Source of the DNA: an uncultured Clostridia bacterium
GTDB taxonomy: Bacteria; Bacillota; Clostridia; Oscillospirales; Ruminococcaceae
Direction of reading: 5' to 3'
Assembly (NCBI GenBank): GCA_947625735.1
Contig: CANQPL010000012.1
Span: forward strand, 1-64,000
DNA length: 64,000 nucleotides
This document shows, piece after piece, positions 23,707 through 33,699 of the stretch. Under the pieces are notes generated by a model, which saw only the letters and a program-made list of their open reading frames with translations, searched no databases and had not been told where the DNA came from. Numbering within the stretch: position 1 is the stretch's first letter; every line of letters begins with the position of its first letter. A program made the position numbers and the translations under genes.

Positions 23707-25269
23707 TTATCCTTCCCTGTAGCAGAGAAAGGCATTTTCCGCCGCTTCGCTGTCACTCTTTTTCATTGTAAGCCTGCCTATGACAGGGCAGAGTATCAGG
23801 GTACTAAGCATTGTAAATGCGCCGCAGTTAAGAGGCGACATAATATTCAGCTTCAAGCCAAGTGCCGATACCGAAGCAGTGATGTCGGGAAACCACCCCA
23901 GACTGAAAAGAACTGTGTGGATAATGGTTATACCCGTACCCCATGCAAAGCAGAAACCCGCAGATACCTTTGATATTTTTTTCGAGAAAAGTCCCCAGAG
24001 GAAAGGGGCTAAGAACGAACCTGCCAATGCGCCCCATGAAATCGACATTAGAGTGGTAATGTAGGTGTTCTTGTTCATGGCAAGAATAACCGAAAGTCCA
24101 AGGAACAGCACTATAAATATTCTGATGATAAGCACCTGCTGCTTTTCGGTCATATCCTTTTTAACAGGCTTTACAAGGTCAATAGTCACCGTAGAGCCTG
24201 AGGTCAGCACAAGAGAGGACAGCGTTGACATCGATGCGGAAAGCACAAGCACTATAAGCAGTCCGTACAAAAGCTCAGGAAGTGCTTCTCCCATCATGGC
24301 GGGGATAATGGCGTCAAATTCGGGCTTGCCGTTTATAACGCTGATAAGTGTCTTGCCCGCTTCACCGGGGTCTGTGGTGGCATACAGCCGTCCGAATCCG
24401 CCGAGGAAATATGAGCCTCCCGCAACTATAACCGCAAATATAGTGGAAATTATACTTCCCCTTTTAATTGCAGCATCGTCCTTTATGGCGTAGAATTTCT
24501 GAACCATCTGAGGAAGTCCCCATGTGCCGAGAGAGGTAAGTATCACAACGCCTATAAGATTTATGGGATCAGGTCCCATAACGGAATTAAATACGCCCGT
24601 TCTTCCCGTGCTGTCGGGTATTTCACCCAGTGCGCCCATAGCGGCTGAAAGTCCGCCCTTGTAATTTACCGAGCATATTACAACTGCGGCAATGCCTATC
24701 AGCATGATAATTCCCTGTACAAAATCATTGAGCGCAGTCGCCTGATATCCGCCGAGGATAACATATATTGCCGTAAACAGTGCCATTGCTATAATGCAGA
24801 CTGAATAATCCACATGAAACGCCGCTTCAAAAAGTCGGGAAAGTCCGTTGTAGACCGATGCGGTATAGGGAATAAGGAACAGAAATATTATTATTGCCGA
24901 GGAAATTTTCAGTCCCTTTGAACCGTACCTTTTTTCAAAAAATTCGGGCATGGTGGAGGCTTTCAGAAATTTTGTCATAATTCGTGTACGCTTTCCCAGC
25001 AGTATCCACGCAAGCAGAGAGCCGATAAAGGCATTTCCCATGCCTATCCATGTTGCCGATGCGCCGTAGGACCAGCCGAACTGTCCTGCATAGCCGATGA
25101 ACACCACAGCCGAAAAGTATGATGTACCGTAGGCGAATGCCGTGAACCACGGTCCTATATTTCTGCCGCCCAGGACAAAATCATTTACATTTCCCGCACT
25201 TTTCCGACAGAATATGCCTATGCCTGTCATCAGCACAAGATAGGCGATGAGAATTACCCATAATGCCAT
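23707..25269 (-). CDS. Sodium:solute symporter (SSS family)
   Basis: 520 residues and about 13 transmembrane segments. The family pattern is visible: VLGGRNIGPWFTAFAYGTSYFSAVVFIGYAG (first helices and Na+ site), KASTMPEFFEKRYGSKGLK, GGYQATALNDFVQGIIM, and AASTLSS-type MSTLSSLVLTSGSTVTIDL. It is closest in look to PutP-like carriers, but the substrate cannot be set. It shares strand and close spacing (35 bases) with the ACT-domain and PaaK genes, so it may import an aromatic acid or other organic acid for that ligase. The ribosome site is AAGGGGA before ATG 25269. Confidence 0.9.
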   Translation of the reverse strand: MALWVILIAYLVLMTGIGIFCRKSAGNVNDFVLGGRNIGPWFTAFAYGTSYFSAVVFIGYAGQFGWSYGASATWIGMGNAFIGSLLAWILLGKRTRIMTKFLKASTMPEFFEKRYGSKGLKISSAIIIFLFLIPYTASVYNGLSRLFEAAFHVDYSVCIIAMALFTAIYVILGGYQATALNDFVQGIIMLIGIAAVVICSVNYKGGLSAAMGALGEIPDSTGRTGVFNSVMGPDPINLIGVVILTSLGTWGLPQMVQKFYAIKDDAAIKRGSIISTIFAVIVAGGSYFLGGFGRLYATTDPGEAGKTLISVINGKPEFDAIIPAMMGEALPELLYGLLIVLVLSASMSTLSSLVLTSGSTVTIDLVKPVKKDMTEKQQVLIIRIFIVLFLGLSVILAMNKNTYITTLMSISWGALAGSFLAPFLWGLFSKKISKVSAGFCFAWGTGITIIHTVLFSLGWFPDITASVSALGLKLNIMSPLNCGAFTMLSTLILCPVIGRLTMKKSDSEAAENAFLCYREG

Positions 25270-25304
25270 AATTTATTATCCCCTTAAAATCAAAAATTAC
25301 CCTG

Positions 25305-25730
25305 TTACATATTGTAAACGTCCACCGCAGGCAGTATCTCAAATCCGCCGTCTGCACAAAGAATTTTCTCCGTCCTTTCGTTGTCCGAGGTATTTATCAC
25401 TATGGCGGCATTTTCCCCCGAGGTAAGGGCGTACATATATCTTATATCTATCCCGCTTGACGAAAGAAGAGAGGTAAGCCCTCTGAGAGTGCCGAAATGA
25501 TGCGGTAGCTTTACTGCAAGCACATCTGTGAGCCTTGCAGAAAAACCCGCTCCCGTCAGCGCTTCATGGGCTGCGGCAGGCTGTGACACTATCATGCGCA
25601 GCATTCCGTACTCCACCGTATCCGCAAGGCTTATGCAGACGATGTTTATATTGTTTTTTGAAAGTGTTTGAGTTACTTCTTCAAGTCTGCCCAGACGATT
25701 TTCTATAAAAACGGTAAGCTGTTTCATCAT
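25305..25730 (-). CDS. Tandem ACT-domain protein
   Basis: 141 residues with two ACT folds (1-65 and 70-138): QLTVFIENRLGRLEEVTQTLSKNNINI opens the first and VKLPHHFGTLRGLTSLLSSSGIDIRYMYA the second. ACT pairs bind amino acids or related acids and regulate enzymes. This stand-alone form is regularly found next to phenylacetate-CoA ligase genes in Clostridia, as here with 18 bases between. ATG 25730 and 25727 are both possible after AAAGGA. Confidence 0.88.
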   Translation of the reverse strand: MMKQLTVFIENRLGRLEEVTQTLSKNNINIVCISLADTVEYGMLRMIVSQPAAAHEALTGAGFSARLTDVLAVKLPHHFGTLRGLTSLLSSSGIDIRYMYALTSGENAAIVINTSDNERTEKILCADGGFEILPAVDVYNM

Positions 25731-25748
25731 ATCATTCCTTTCAGATGT

Positions 25749-27059
25749 TTAGTCTTTGCCTGCACGGTTATCTGTAACACGCTTTGCCTTGCCCTCGAAA
25801 CGTTTGAGGGTGTTGGGAGATTCAAGCTGAATTACGGCGTCAAGTCCCAGCATGGTGCGAAGTGCCGATTTCAGCTTGGTGCGTATCCTTTCAAGCTCGG
25901 TAAAATCATCGGTCATGGCTGCGGGCGAAAGCTCCACACGAATGGTAAGTATATCGCTGTGGTTCTTTCTGTCTACAATTATCTCATAGTGAGGACCTAT
26001 CTCGTCGGTGCGCAGAAGTACCTCCTCTATCTGGCTGGGGAAAACGTTAACTCCCCTGATCTTCAGCATATCGTCCGTTCTTCCGCTGAGATTCTCCATT
26101 CTTGCGGTAGTCCTGCCGCACCTGCACGGCTCGTACATAAGGCGTGTTATATCTCTTGTTCGATAACGGATAAGGGGCAGCGCCTCCTTTGAAAGACAGG
26201 TGACAACCAGCTCCCCTTTCTCTCCTGCGGGCAAAACCTCTCCCGTTTTGGGGTCTATTACCTCGGCAATAAAATGATCCTCATTGATATGCATTCCGCA
26301 AAGCTCGGTACATTCTCCCGATACTCCCGGTCCTATAAGCTCGCTCATGCCGTAATTCTGGGTAACGGTCAGCTTATCGCCGTACAGCTTTTTCATCTCC
26401 GCCCTCATTGCCTCGGTGAGAAGCTCACTTCCCACAAGTGCTGTTTTCAGCTTAAGATCGGTCTTTGGATTAAGTCCCATCTGAGTTGCCACCTCGCCCA
26501 GTCTCAGCGCATAGGAGGGCGTTGCTACCAGCAGAGTGCTGCCGTAGTCCTTCATGTACATTATCTGTTTTTCCGTATTTCCCGTAGAGGAGGGAATTAT
26601 GCAGGCGCCGATATGCTCAAGACCGTTGTGAAGTCCCAATGCTCCCGTGAACATTCCGTAGCCGAAGCATATCTGACAGATGTCCGAGCTTTCTGCGCCG
26701 CCCATTACCGCAAGGCGTGCCACACACTCAGCCCAGACCTTAAGATCCTTTTTCGTGTACCCTACCACAGTAGGCTTGCCTGTAGTACCCGATGATGCGT
26801 GGATACGTGCAAGCTCACTCTTGTCCACCGCAAAAAGCCCGAAGGGATAGTTGTCCCTCATGTCTGTCTTGTCGGTAAAGGGCAGACGTCTGAGATCATC
26901 AAGTGTCTTTATATCCTCCGGACGCACTCCTGCCTTATCCATTTTCCTGCGGTAAGGCTCTACCCTTTCATAGACCCTCGCCACTGTCTTTTTCAGCTTA
27001 TCAAGCTGTATCTCCTCAATTTCTCCCCGGGAAAGAGTTTCCTCCTTAGCCCATATCAT
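25749..27059 (-). CDS. paaK: Phenylacetate-CoA ligase
   Basis: 436 residues, the family length. AMP-binding motifs: HASSGTTGKPTVVGYT (about 91-106), YGMSELIGPGVSGEC (about 236-250), RYRTRDITRL, and LSGRTDDMLKIRGVNVFPSQIEEVL near the C-terminus. It joins phenylacetate or a related aryl acid to CoA with ATP. In anaerobic Clostridia the partner is often indolepyruvate ferredoxin oxidoreductase, giving ATP from amino-acid aryl acids; that gene is not in the window. First gene of a probable operon paaK - ACT - symporter. Confidence 0.93.
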   Translation of the reverse strand: MIWAKEETLSRGEIEEIQLDKLKKTVARVYERVEPYRRKMDKAGVRPEDIKTLDDLRRLPFTDKTDMRDNYPFGLFAVDKSELARIHASSGTTGKPTVVGYTKKDLKVWAECVARLAVMGGAESSDICQICFGYGMFTGALGLHNGLEHIGACIIPSSTGNTEKQIMYMKDYGSTLLVATPSYALRLGEVATQMGLNPKTDLKLKTALVGSELLTEAMRAEMKKLYGDKLTVTQNYGMSELIGPGVSGECTELCGMHINEDHFIAEVIDPKTGEVLPAGEKGELVVTCLSKEALPLIRYRTRDITRLMYEPCRCGRTTARMENLSGRTDDMLKIRGVNVFPSQIEEVLLRTDEIGPHYEIIVDRKNHSDILTIRVELSPAAMTDDFTELERIRTKLKSALRTMLGLDAVIQLESPNTLKRFEGKAKRVTDNRAGKD

Positions 27060-27350
27060 TTTATTTCAGCTCCTTATGAACAAATTTACAGATATTACAA
27101 TTTTAACATAAATTTTTCATCTTGTCAACCAAATTTGTGATATTTTGAATATAATTATATTTAATATAATATGAACAAACGCCTTTTTAATTAACAAATT
27201 ATGCATATTAACTATAAAATAAGGTAAATTATCGTGCAGTTATACAAACTTTAAAAAAATTATCGTAAAATGAGAAATTTTATCCCGCATAATTGTATAT
27301 ATTATAGGTTTGCCCGACATGGGATCTTAAAATGAAAGGATATGATAATA
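27060..27350. other. AT-rich divergent promoter region
   Basis: 290 bases of AT-rich DNA between paaK and the SLH protein. I see no gene or convincing riboswitch; a long leader for the surface protein is likely. Confidence 0.5.
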
Positions 27351-29600
27351 ATGTTCAGAAAAAAACTCGCATTCCTTTGTGCCGCCCTCATACTTCTGTC
27401 AACGGGCGCATCAGCCGCAGTAAATGTTCATGCAGACAGCACACCTGCATCAAAATCCTCAGCAGGCACATCACAGGACGGTACAGAAATGCAGAATGCC
27501 CTTGCACTGTTCAAGTCTAAGATCACCATTCCAAAGGAATACTCCGTATTCACCTACAGCACCTCGGAAGACCACTCCATGCCCTCCTACAAATTCCGCT
27601 GGACTACCGATGACAAAAATCAATTATCCTGCACAGGTACAGTTACGGGCGGCATGATAACCCGTTATTCAAAGCCGAACACTGCGTCAGGCTCTCCCTG
27701 CTTTTCCCCGTTCACAATTGAGGAGCTAAAGCAAAAGGCTCTTGACTGGCTGGCAGAGGTAAACCCCGAAACAAAAGGACATCTGGAGCTTGCATACGAT
27801 ATCAGGCTTTCACTCACAAACAATGAGATATATATGCGGTTCGTTCGTACCAATGACGGCGTGAAGCTGGAAAAAAACAGTGTATCGGTCACCATAGATA
27901 AAATGACAGGTGAGATCACCGATTACTACTGTAACTGGTGGCAAAATGCCTCCTTCCCCGATGCAGAAAAAGCCATAAGTCAGGAAAGCATACAGAAAAT
28001 TTACAGGGAGGAAACAGATATCAAGCCGTGGTACAGGCTCAAATATGATTACAAGACGGATAAAACAACAGCACAAATAGTTTATGTTCCCCTGTCCTCA
28101 AATGTATACAATGCCCTTGACGGCAGTCATACCACAATACAGGACGATTATAAAAAGGCGATGAATACCGATTATTACGATGATTTCCTGACAGGCGAAG
28201 GAGCCGAAGATGCCGATGCAGGATATGTCGATGATTCTGTGGAAACAGTCGCTGCTCCGGAAGCAAATGTGAACTTTACCGATGAAGAGCTTAATGCTTT
28301 AAAAGAGCAGCAGGGTCTGCTTACGGAAAAGGAATTTCGTGAACTGATGTACAAGGATCCGTATATAGAGCTTACAAGCAGTTATATTACCGAGTACTTT
28401 GATATTTCCGCTAACAAGAATACCGAAAGCGGTTATTCAATAAGTGCCTCCTTCCTTATAAACAACGACACCGAATATAAAGAGTATACTATTAACGCAG
28501 ATGCGGAGACCGGCAAGGTGCTGAACTTCAACTATTACGACGGTACAAGCAGCAATGATAAGCTGATTGACGTAAAGACAGCTGATGAGCTTGCAAAAAA
28601 AGCCGCAGAATATTATTACGGAGATGTGTTTGACCGCTTTGTTGCGGATACCGAAAATACCGCTCCCGCCGTTCGGACTAAGGATTATAAGGAAACAAGC
28701 CGCACAATGCATTATTACCGTTACGAAAACAATATACAGGTAGACAGAAACAACATTATTATAGAGGTAGACAACAGGGGCAAGGTACAAAGAATAAACT
28801 GCAATTATACAAAAGACGTGGATTTCGGAGACGGCAAGGTACTTCCAAAGAATGCGATCTTTGATAAGCTCTTTGAGCAGCAGGATATGAAGCTGTATTA
28901 TGACGGATTTACCGATTTACAGTCTGTTCCCCATACTTATCTCCACTACACCTGTGCTGACTGGACGGTAAATGCAAAAACAGGACAGCTCTGTGATTAT
29001 TACGGCGATCCCGTTAAAGAAAAGGAGGAGCAGCCTGTTCACTGTCCTTACACGGATATAGCAGATTCTCCCTACAGAGATGAAATAATTGCACTGTATG
29101 AACATGATGTGGTCAATTTCAAAGGAAATATGCTTATGCCCAAAAAAACAATTACCTTTGAAGAAATGGGTCAGCTTTTCGGCAGTGTTCTCTATCAGGT
29201 GCCTGTACCCGAGGAGGGCGAAGAAAACAAGCCCGCTACCCGCCTGATGCTTGCAAAACATCTGATAAGCTGTCGGGGATATTCAAACAGCGCAGAACTT
29301 AAAGGAATTTTCAAGTCTCCCTTTAAGGACGTAAGCGATGATGATGAAAATGTGGGATATATTGCCATTTGCCATGCACTGGATATCCTGCCCGAGGACG
29401 CAAGCGGCAATTTCAGCCCCAATGCTGTTATGTCCCGTGAATATGCAATGCACTGCCTGTATTATTATGTGACTAAAACCTATGAAAAAAATCAGGCACA
29501 AACTCAGGGAAAAACTCAGACTGCCGCAAATTCCGGCTCCCATTACTCCCATTACGTTGGTGTAGACGAGGCTGTTTATGAAGAAGTGGCAGAGTCGTAA
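27351..29600 (+). CDS. Surface protein with YcdB/YcdC repeats and SLH domains
   Basis: 749 residues from ATG 27351 (GAAAGGA 9-10 bases upstream; ATG 27342 is too close). The signal peptide is 1-28 (FLCAALILLSTGASAA). Residues of about 50-560 hold two to three YcdB/YcdC-type units related to PepSY: KFRWTTDDKNQLSCTGTVTGG, SVTIDKMTGEITDYYCNWW, YTINADAETGKVLNFNYYDG, IIIEVDNRGKVQRINCNY. Residues about 575-700 are SLH-like: YTDIADSPYRDEIIALYEHDVV, FKDVSDDDENVGYIAICHALDIL. SLH domains bind the wall polymer, so it is a wall-attached protein of unknown task. Confidence 0.85.
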   Translation: MFRKKLAFLCAALILLSTGASAAVNVHADSTPASKSSAGTSQDGTEMQNALALFKSKITIPKEYSVFTYSTSEDHSMPSYKFRWTTDDKNQLSCTGTVTGGMITRYSKPNTASGSPCFSPFTIEELKQKALDWLAEVNPETKGHLELAYDIRLSLTNNEIYMRFVRTNDGVKLEKNSVSVTIDKMTGEITDYYCNWWQNASFPDAEKAISQESIQKIYREETDIKPWYRLKYDYKTDKTTAQIVYVPLSSNVYNALDGSHTTIQDDYKKAMNTDYYDDFLTGEGAEDADAGYVDDSVETVAAPEANVNFTDEELNALKEQQGLLTEKEFRELMYKDPYIELTSSYITEYFDISANKNTESGYSISASFLINNDTEYKEYTINADAETGKVLNFNYYDGTSSNDKLIDVKTADELAKKAAEYYYGDVFDRFVADTENTAPAVRTKDYKETSRTMHYYRYENNIQVDRNNIIIEVDNRGKVQRINCNYTKDVDFGDGKVLPKNAIFDKLFEQQDMKLYYDGFTDLQSVPHTYLHYTCADWTVNAKTGQLCDYYGDPVKEKEEQPVHCPYTDIADSPYRDEIIALYEHDVVNFKGNMLMPKKTITFEEMGQLFGSVLYQVPVPEEGEENKPATRLMLAKHLISCRGYSNSAELKGIFKSPFKDVSDDDENVGYIAICHALDILPEDASGNFSPNAVMSREYAMHCLYYYVTKTYEKNQAQTQGKTQTAANSGSHYSHYVGVDEAVYEEVAES

Positions 29601-29667
29601 GCCCTGCGGATCGGACTATTTTGTACGGACATAAAAAAAACACCTACGGAAAAACTGATAAGACATG

Positions 29668-29701
29668 AACCGACTCCGCAATTCGGGCGGAGTCGGTTTT
29701 A
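29668..29701 (+). terminator. Terminator after the SLH protein gene
   Basis: Stem AACCGACTCCGC / GCGGAGTCGGTT followed by TTAT; the stem is strong. Confidence 0.8.
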
Positions 29702-29835
29702 TATTTGGTTGAATGTGATCTGTATTTTATTATTTGATGTAAGCTGTATTACAGCCTTAAAACATACGCATATAAAAATCAATTCTTGTAAATGCTTTTG
29801 CGTACAAAAAACTTTTGTGAAATAACATATTGTTA

Positions 29836-29864
29836 TTGAAAACGCCGCAGAAAAATATTATAAT
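29836..29864 (+). promoter_or_regulatory. Sigma-A promoter of the metallophosphoesterase gene
   Basis: TTGAAA (29836-29841), 17-base spacer, TATAAT (29859-29864). The rest of 29702-29835 shows nothing else. Confidence 0.75.
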
Positions 29865-29909
29865 AAAAGTATAGCAGTCAAGGTCATATTTACTGAACGG
29901 AGGTCAACT

Positions 29910-30605
29910 ATGAGATCATTCATTACAGGCGATATTCACGGAGAAACAGAACGCATCGAAAGATTCTGCCGCATGGCTGAAACAACAGAGGAGGATCTGC
30001 TTATAATACTTGGTGATACGGGGTTCAATTATTACCTCAACAAAAGAGATGAAGTATTGAAAGAGAGCGTTTCCTCCCTGCCGATCACAATTTTGTGTAT
30101 TCACGGAAACCATGAGGAAAGACCTTACAACATTGCAGGATACGTAAAGCGTGATTTTAACGGCGGAAAGGTATGGGTTCAGGAAAGACACCCGCGGCTG
30201 TTATTTGCAGATGACGGAGAAATGTATACGCTCAACGGAAAGAAATGCCTGTGTATCGGGGGAGCTTATTCCGTTGACAAACAGTACCGCATAGGGCGGG
30301 GTTATCCGTGGTTTTCAAGCGAACAGCCCACAGATGAGCAGAAAGCGGAAATTATAAAGAAAATAGATTCCCATAATTGGCAGACCGATTATGTGTTCAC
30401 GCACACCTGCCCTTATGACACAAGACCTGTACATACGTTTTTGACGGGCATAAATCAGTCTCTTGTGGATCATTCCATGGAGAAGTGGCTCCGGGAGATC
30501 AGTGAGAAGCTGACATTTGAAAAATGGTATTTCGGACATTATCACAGCGAATGGAAAAACGGAAAATATGAAATGCTCTTTAAAAAAATATCGGAACTGA
30601 CATAA
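29910..30605 (+). CDS. Calcineurin-like metallophosphoesterase
   Basis: 231 residues with all family motifs: GDIHGE (about 7-12), LGDTGFNY, IHGNHEERP, FTHTCPY and FGHYHSEW. These coordinate two metals that hydrolyse phospho(di)esters; the substrate is unknown. No signal peptide, so cytosolic. CGGAGG lies 7 bases before ATG 29910. Stand-alone gene. Confidence 0.9.
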   Translation: MRSFITGDIHGETERIERFCRMAETTEEDLLIILGDTGFNYYLNKRDEVLKESVSSLPITILCIHGNHEERPYNIAGYVKRDFNGGKVWVQERHPRLLFADDGEMYTLNGKKCLCIGGAYSVDKQYRIGRGYPWFSSEQPTDEQKAEIIKKIDSHNWQTDYVFTHTCPYDTRPVHTFLTGINQSLVDHSMEKWLREISEKLTFEKWYFGHYHSEWKNGKYEMLFKKISELT

Positions 30606-30612
30606 AAATTAA

Positions 30613-30636
30613 ACTGCCATGTATCGGCATGGCAGT
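30613..30636 (-). terminator. Hairpin between convergent phosphoesterase and GGDEF genes
   Basis: Stem ACTGCCATG / CATGGCAGT; on the minus strand followed by TTAATTTTT. Confidence 0.7.
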
Positions 30637-30684
30637 CTGACTAAACGCTCATTATAGCAAAGAAGTGTGATTATTTTAAGGCTC

Positions 30685-32382
30685 TCAGTCGTCCTCAGTA
30701 AATATCCATACAGTTTCACATTTGCCGTTTCCTGTATCGGGGGACATGGAAATTTTCAGCTTCATGCGAACCATATCCACCTTGCAGTATTCGTAAATAA
30801 TTGCCTGACCGTCCTTCATACTGCTGATAAGATACTCCGGATCGGTAAGCGCCGAAAATCCCTCGTAGTATTCCTGCTTTACATATTTGCGTGCATACAG
30901 CTTTATGGCACGAAAAAAAGAGAATGAGGAATTTTGCAGCATCTTCTTGAAAAAATCGGGTATGTAAATATATCTGATAGTATCCCGCAGGATATCCACA
31001 TAATAAACTCCCGCATATTTTGAGGAGATAAGGCTGAGGAAATATTCCTCGTCCTGTTTTTCTGTAAGCATCTGTTCAAGCTCTTCATTCATGGTGCGTG
31101 TTTTGCGGTCGTTCTGACCGTCCTTGTAATACTCCGACTTATCACGGCGCATGGCAAGCTCCGCCGCTCCTACGGTATTGTAAATGGCAGCGCTTTCACC
31201 CGAAGCAGCACCTACCGAAATGGAGTAGTTATTTCCGGAGAGTGTCATGCGCACTTCCTGAACGATACGCTCTACAGATGCTTCGTTCAGACGGCTGCTG
31301 AGCATAACAAACTCGTCCCCGCCGATACGGTAGACACGCTCTTCGGGAAAATAATTTTTCAGCGTATCAGCCACGCAGCAGAGCATATCATCGCCTTTCT
31401 GATGCCCCAGAAGATTATTTATCTCGTGAAGTCCGTTTACGTCCACATACAAAACGGTTATCATTCCCCCGGAGCTGCATCTGATACGTTCCTCATCTGC
31501 GTGAAAGGTATGGCGGTTGTAAAGCATGGTGAGGGCATCACGGTTGTAGTTATCCACCAGCTCCTGACGGTGACGCAGCTCCGCCATATGCTCCTCATGG
31601 ACGTCCTTTACAAAGAGGATAAGACGTGAGCCGCCTGTTTCGCTGTCAGCAGGCGGAAGAATATCCATCTGCGCCCAGCGGAAACCGCCGCCGATGCACC
31701 GTCTGCGGTAACGGCAGGAAATACGGGCGGAGGAGCGGGCAAAATGCGAAAGAATTTTTTCGGGGTCGGTGAAGCTGTCGTAGACATTTCTGTCCTCAGT
31801 GTGGACGTTTCCCTCATCTGCAAAGGATTTAAGCCACTGTGTTATCCTACCTGTATTGCCCACAGGACGTTCGCTTTCGTCTGCCTTTATTACCTCAAAG
31901 GTATCTTTCACAAGGTCAATATCCAGTATTTTGTGATAGATGACCGAAAGAGCGGACATGGCGGCAGTGAGGGCAGTAGTACCCGCATCGGACTCCATAA
32001 GCCCGAATACTGCCCATGGAGAATGGGGAGAGCAGTCCTTCGGGGCGTTTATGCTGAAAATGACCCACCTGCCCTCTCCCGAGAGCAGCTTGCGGCGGTA
32101 ACGGCAGACTATCCGCCTTTCCCCGCCGAAAACCCTGCCCTGCACATATGCAGGATCGGAAAATTTAATAAACTCACGGGCATACTCGGGGAAAATGTAC
32201 TTTTCCGAAGCAAGTCTTTTCATATAATCGTAAATGTTGGTAACGTCCTTAAAATCCTTATACAGCTCATCATTTTTCTTAAGATACACATATTCCCCCG
32301 TAAGGATATTGACACGGGCAAGCTGTAAAAAGCCCTCCACAAGGGTCTGTTCCACAAATTCATGCAGTTCACTGTCGGGCAT
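30685..32382 (-). CDS. Soluble GGDEF-domain diguanylate cyclase with PAS-like domains
   Basis: 565 residues. Two N-terminal PAS-like segments (about 15-125 and 135-260; GEGRWVIFSINA and GGFRWAQMDIL are typical of PAS exchange strands) precede a GGDEF domain (about 275-430): DALTMLYNRHTF, VLYVDVNGLHEINNLLGH, RIGGDEFVML (intact A-site). The last 130 residues are a further, PAS-like or unknown region. It has no membrane segment. It should make cyclic di-GMP, opposite to the HD-GYP protein at 3841. The start is ATG 32380-32382 with AAAGGATGGG 7 bases upstream; ATG 32394 is too close. Confidence 0.88.
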   Translation of the reverse strand: MPDSELHEFVEQTLVEGFLQLARVNILTGEYVYLKKNDELYKDFKDVTNIYDYMKRLASEKYIFPEYAREFIKFSDPAYVQGRVFGGERRIVCRYRRKLLSGEGRWVIFSINAPKDCSPHSPWAVFGLMESDAGTTALTAAMSALSVIYHKILDIDLVKDTFEVIKADESERPVGNTGRITQWLKSFADEGNVHTEDRNVYDSFTDPEKILSHFARSSARISCRYRRRCIGGGFRWAQMDILPPADSETGGSRLILFVKDVHEEHMAELRHRQELVDNYNRDALTMLYNRHTFHADEERIRCSSGGMITVLYVDVNGLHEINNLLGHQKGDDMLCCVADTLKNYFPEERVYRIGGDEFVMLSSRLNEASVERIVQEVRMTLSGNNYSISVGAASGESAAIYNTVGAAELAMRRDKSEYYKDGQNDRKTRTMNEELEQMLTEKQDEEYFLSLISSKYAGVYYVDILRDTIRYIYIPDFFKKMLQNSSFSFFRAIKLYARKYVKQEYYEGFSALTDPEYLISSMKDGQAIIYEYCKVDMVRMKLKISMSPDTGNGKCETVWIFTEDD

Positions 32383-32527
32383 TCTGTTTCCCATCCTTTA
32401 AAAAAATATAACTAATTTTATTTTACCATAAAAAATTAAAATAGATATCAATTCTATGTGAATTTTTGACTATAAAAAGCAACAACAAAAAAAGAATGAC
32501 AGATATTTGCTGTCAAGAATCTTAAAA

Positions 32528-32555
32528 ACGGGATATGCAAAACTGCATATCCCGT
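32528..32555 (-). terminator. Terminator after the KDG kinase gene
   Basis: Stem ACGGGATATGCA / TGCATATCCCGT followed on the minus strand by TTTTTAAG. Confidence 0.85.
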
Positions 32556-32628
32556 AGGCAGTCAGGAACTGCCGCAATTTTTTACTTCACTCTTAGCCCG
32601 GGGTCAAAAAAACGGATAACCATTCCTA

Positions 32629-33660
32629 TCATCTCTGAACACGTCCCGAAGCATCGCCGCCCGCAAGCTTTTCTGCCTCTGCACGGGTAACGAGATTAAA
32701 GTCTCCGGGAATAGTATGCTTGAGTGCTGACGCCGCAACAGCAAATTCAAGAGCCGTTTTAAAGTCTTTTCCGTCGCAAAGACCGCAGATGAAACCGCCC
32801 GCCAAAGCATCGCCCCCGCCTACACGGTCAACAATGGGGTGTACACGGTATTTTTTAGTGTGATAAAATTCTCTCGTGCTGCCGTCCATAATACAAGCCG
32901 ACCAGCCGTTATCAGAAGCCGAACGGCTCTCACGAAGGGAGGACACCACATATTTAAAACCGAATTTATCTGTCATTCTGTTAAAAATTTCCTCATAGCC
33001 TGCAAGGTCTGTTTCCCCGCTCGTAACATCAGTGCTGCCGGGTTTGAAGCCCAGTACCTTTTCAGCGTCCTCCTCATTGCCGATGCAGATGTCGACATAT
33101 TTCATCAGATTAGTCATTACCTTTTGAGCCTTCTCGCAGCTCCACAGCTTTTTACGATAGTTAAGATCGCAGGATACAGTAACTCCATGAGCTTTTGCTG
33201 CCTTAAGAGCTGTTTCGATCACCTCTGACGCCACGTCAGAAATGGCAGGCGTAATACCTGTGAAATGGAACCAGTCCGCTCCCTCAAATATATCATCAAA
33301 ATCAAATACAGACGCATCAGCAGTTGCGATGGAGGAATGCGCTCTGTCGTAAATAACATTTGACGCCCTTACCGAATCACCCGTTTCAAGAAAATAGATG
33401 CCCAGTCTCTCACCGCATTTTGCAATGTGCTTTGTTTCCACACCGTACTTGCGGAGAGCCGCCACAGCACAAGCACCAATGGGATTATCAGGCACTGCTG
33501 TAACAAACTCCGCATTATGACCGTAATTTGCAAGAGATACCGCAACGTTTGCCTCGCCGCCGCCGTAGTTGATGTCAAACTCGTCCGCCTGAATAAATCT
33601 CTCATTATTAGGGGTAGAAAGTCTTAGCATGATCTCGCCCATAGTTACAATTTTTGCCAT
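32629..33660 (-). CDS. kdgK: 2-dehydro-3-deoxygluconokinase (PfkB family)
   Basis: 343 residues. It opens KIVTMGEIMLRLSTPNNERFIQADEFDINYGGGEANVAVSLANYG, as in KDG kinases (GEIMLRL, YGGxExNVAVxLA). It closes with the PfkB signature VDRVGGGDALAGGFICGL, with Asp as catalytic base. It phosphorylates 2-keto-3-deoxygluconate for cleavage by the aldolase encoded 39 bases upstream. Start ATG 33658-33660 with AAGGAG 9 bases before it. The operon with eda suggests use of pectin- or alginate-derived uronates. Confidence 0.93.
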   Translation of the reverse strand: MAKIVTMGEIMLRLSTPNNERFIQADEFDINYGGGEANVAVSLANYGHNAEFVTAVPDNPIGACAVAALRKYGVETKHIAKCGERLGIYFLETGDSVRASNVIYDRAHSSIATADASVFDFDDIFEGADWFHFTGITPAISDVASEVIETALKAAKAHGVTVSCDLNYRKKLWSCEKAQKVMTNLMKYVDICIGNEEDAEKVLGFKPGSTDVTSGETDLAGYEEIFNRMTDKFGFKYVVSSLRESRSASDNGWSACIMDGSTREFYHTKKYRVHPIVDRVGGGDALAGGFICGLCDGKDFKTALEFAVAASALKHTIPGDFNLVTRAEAEKLAGGDASGRVQR

Positions 33661-33699
33661 ATTTATCAATTCTCCTTATAATTTATAATGTATCCGCAT

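Noticed and set aside
27060..27350. Riboswitch upstream of the SLH protein gene
   Set aside because: The leader is long but AT-rich and lacks the conserved blocks of cyclic di-GMP or other riboswitches that I can recognise.
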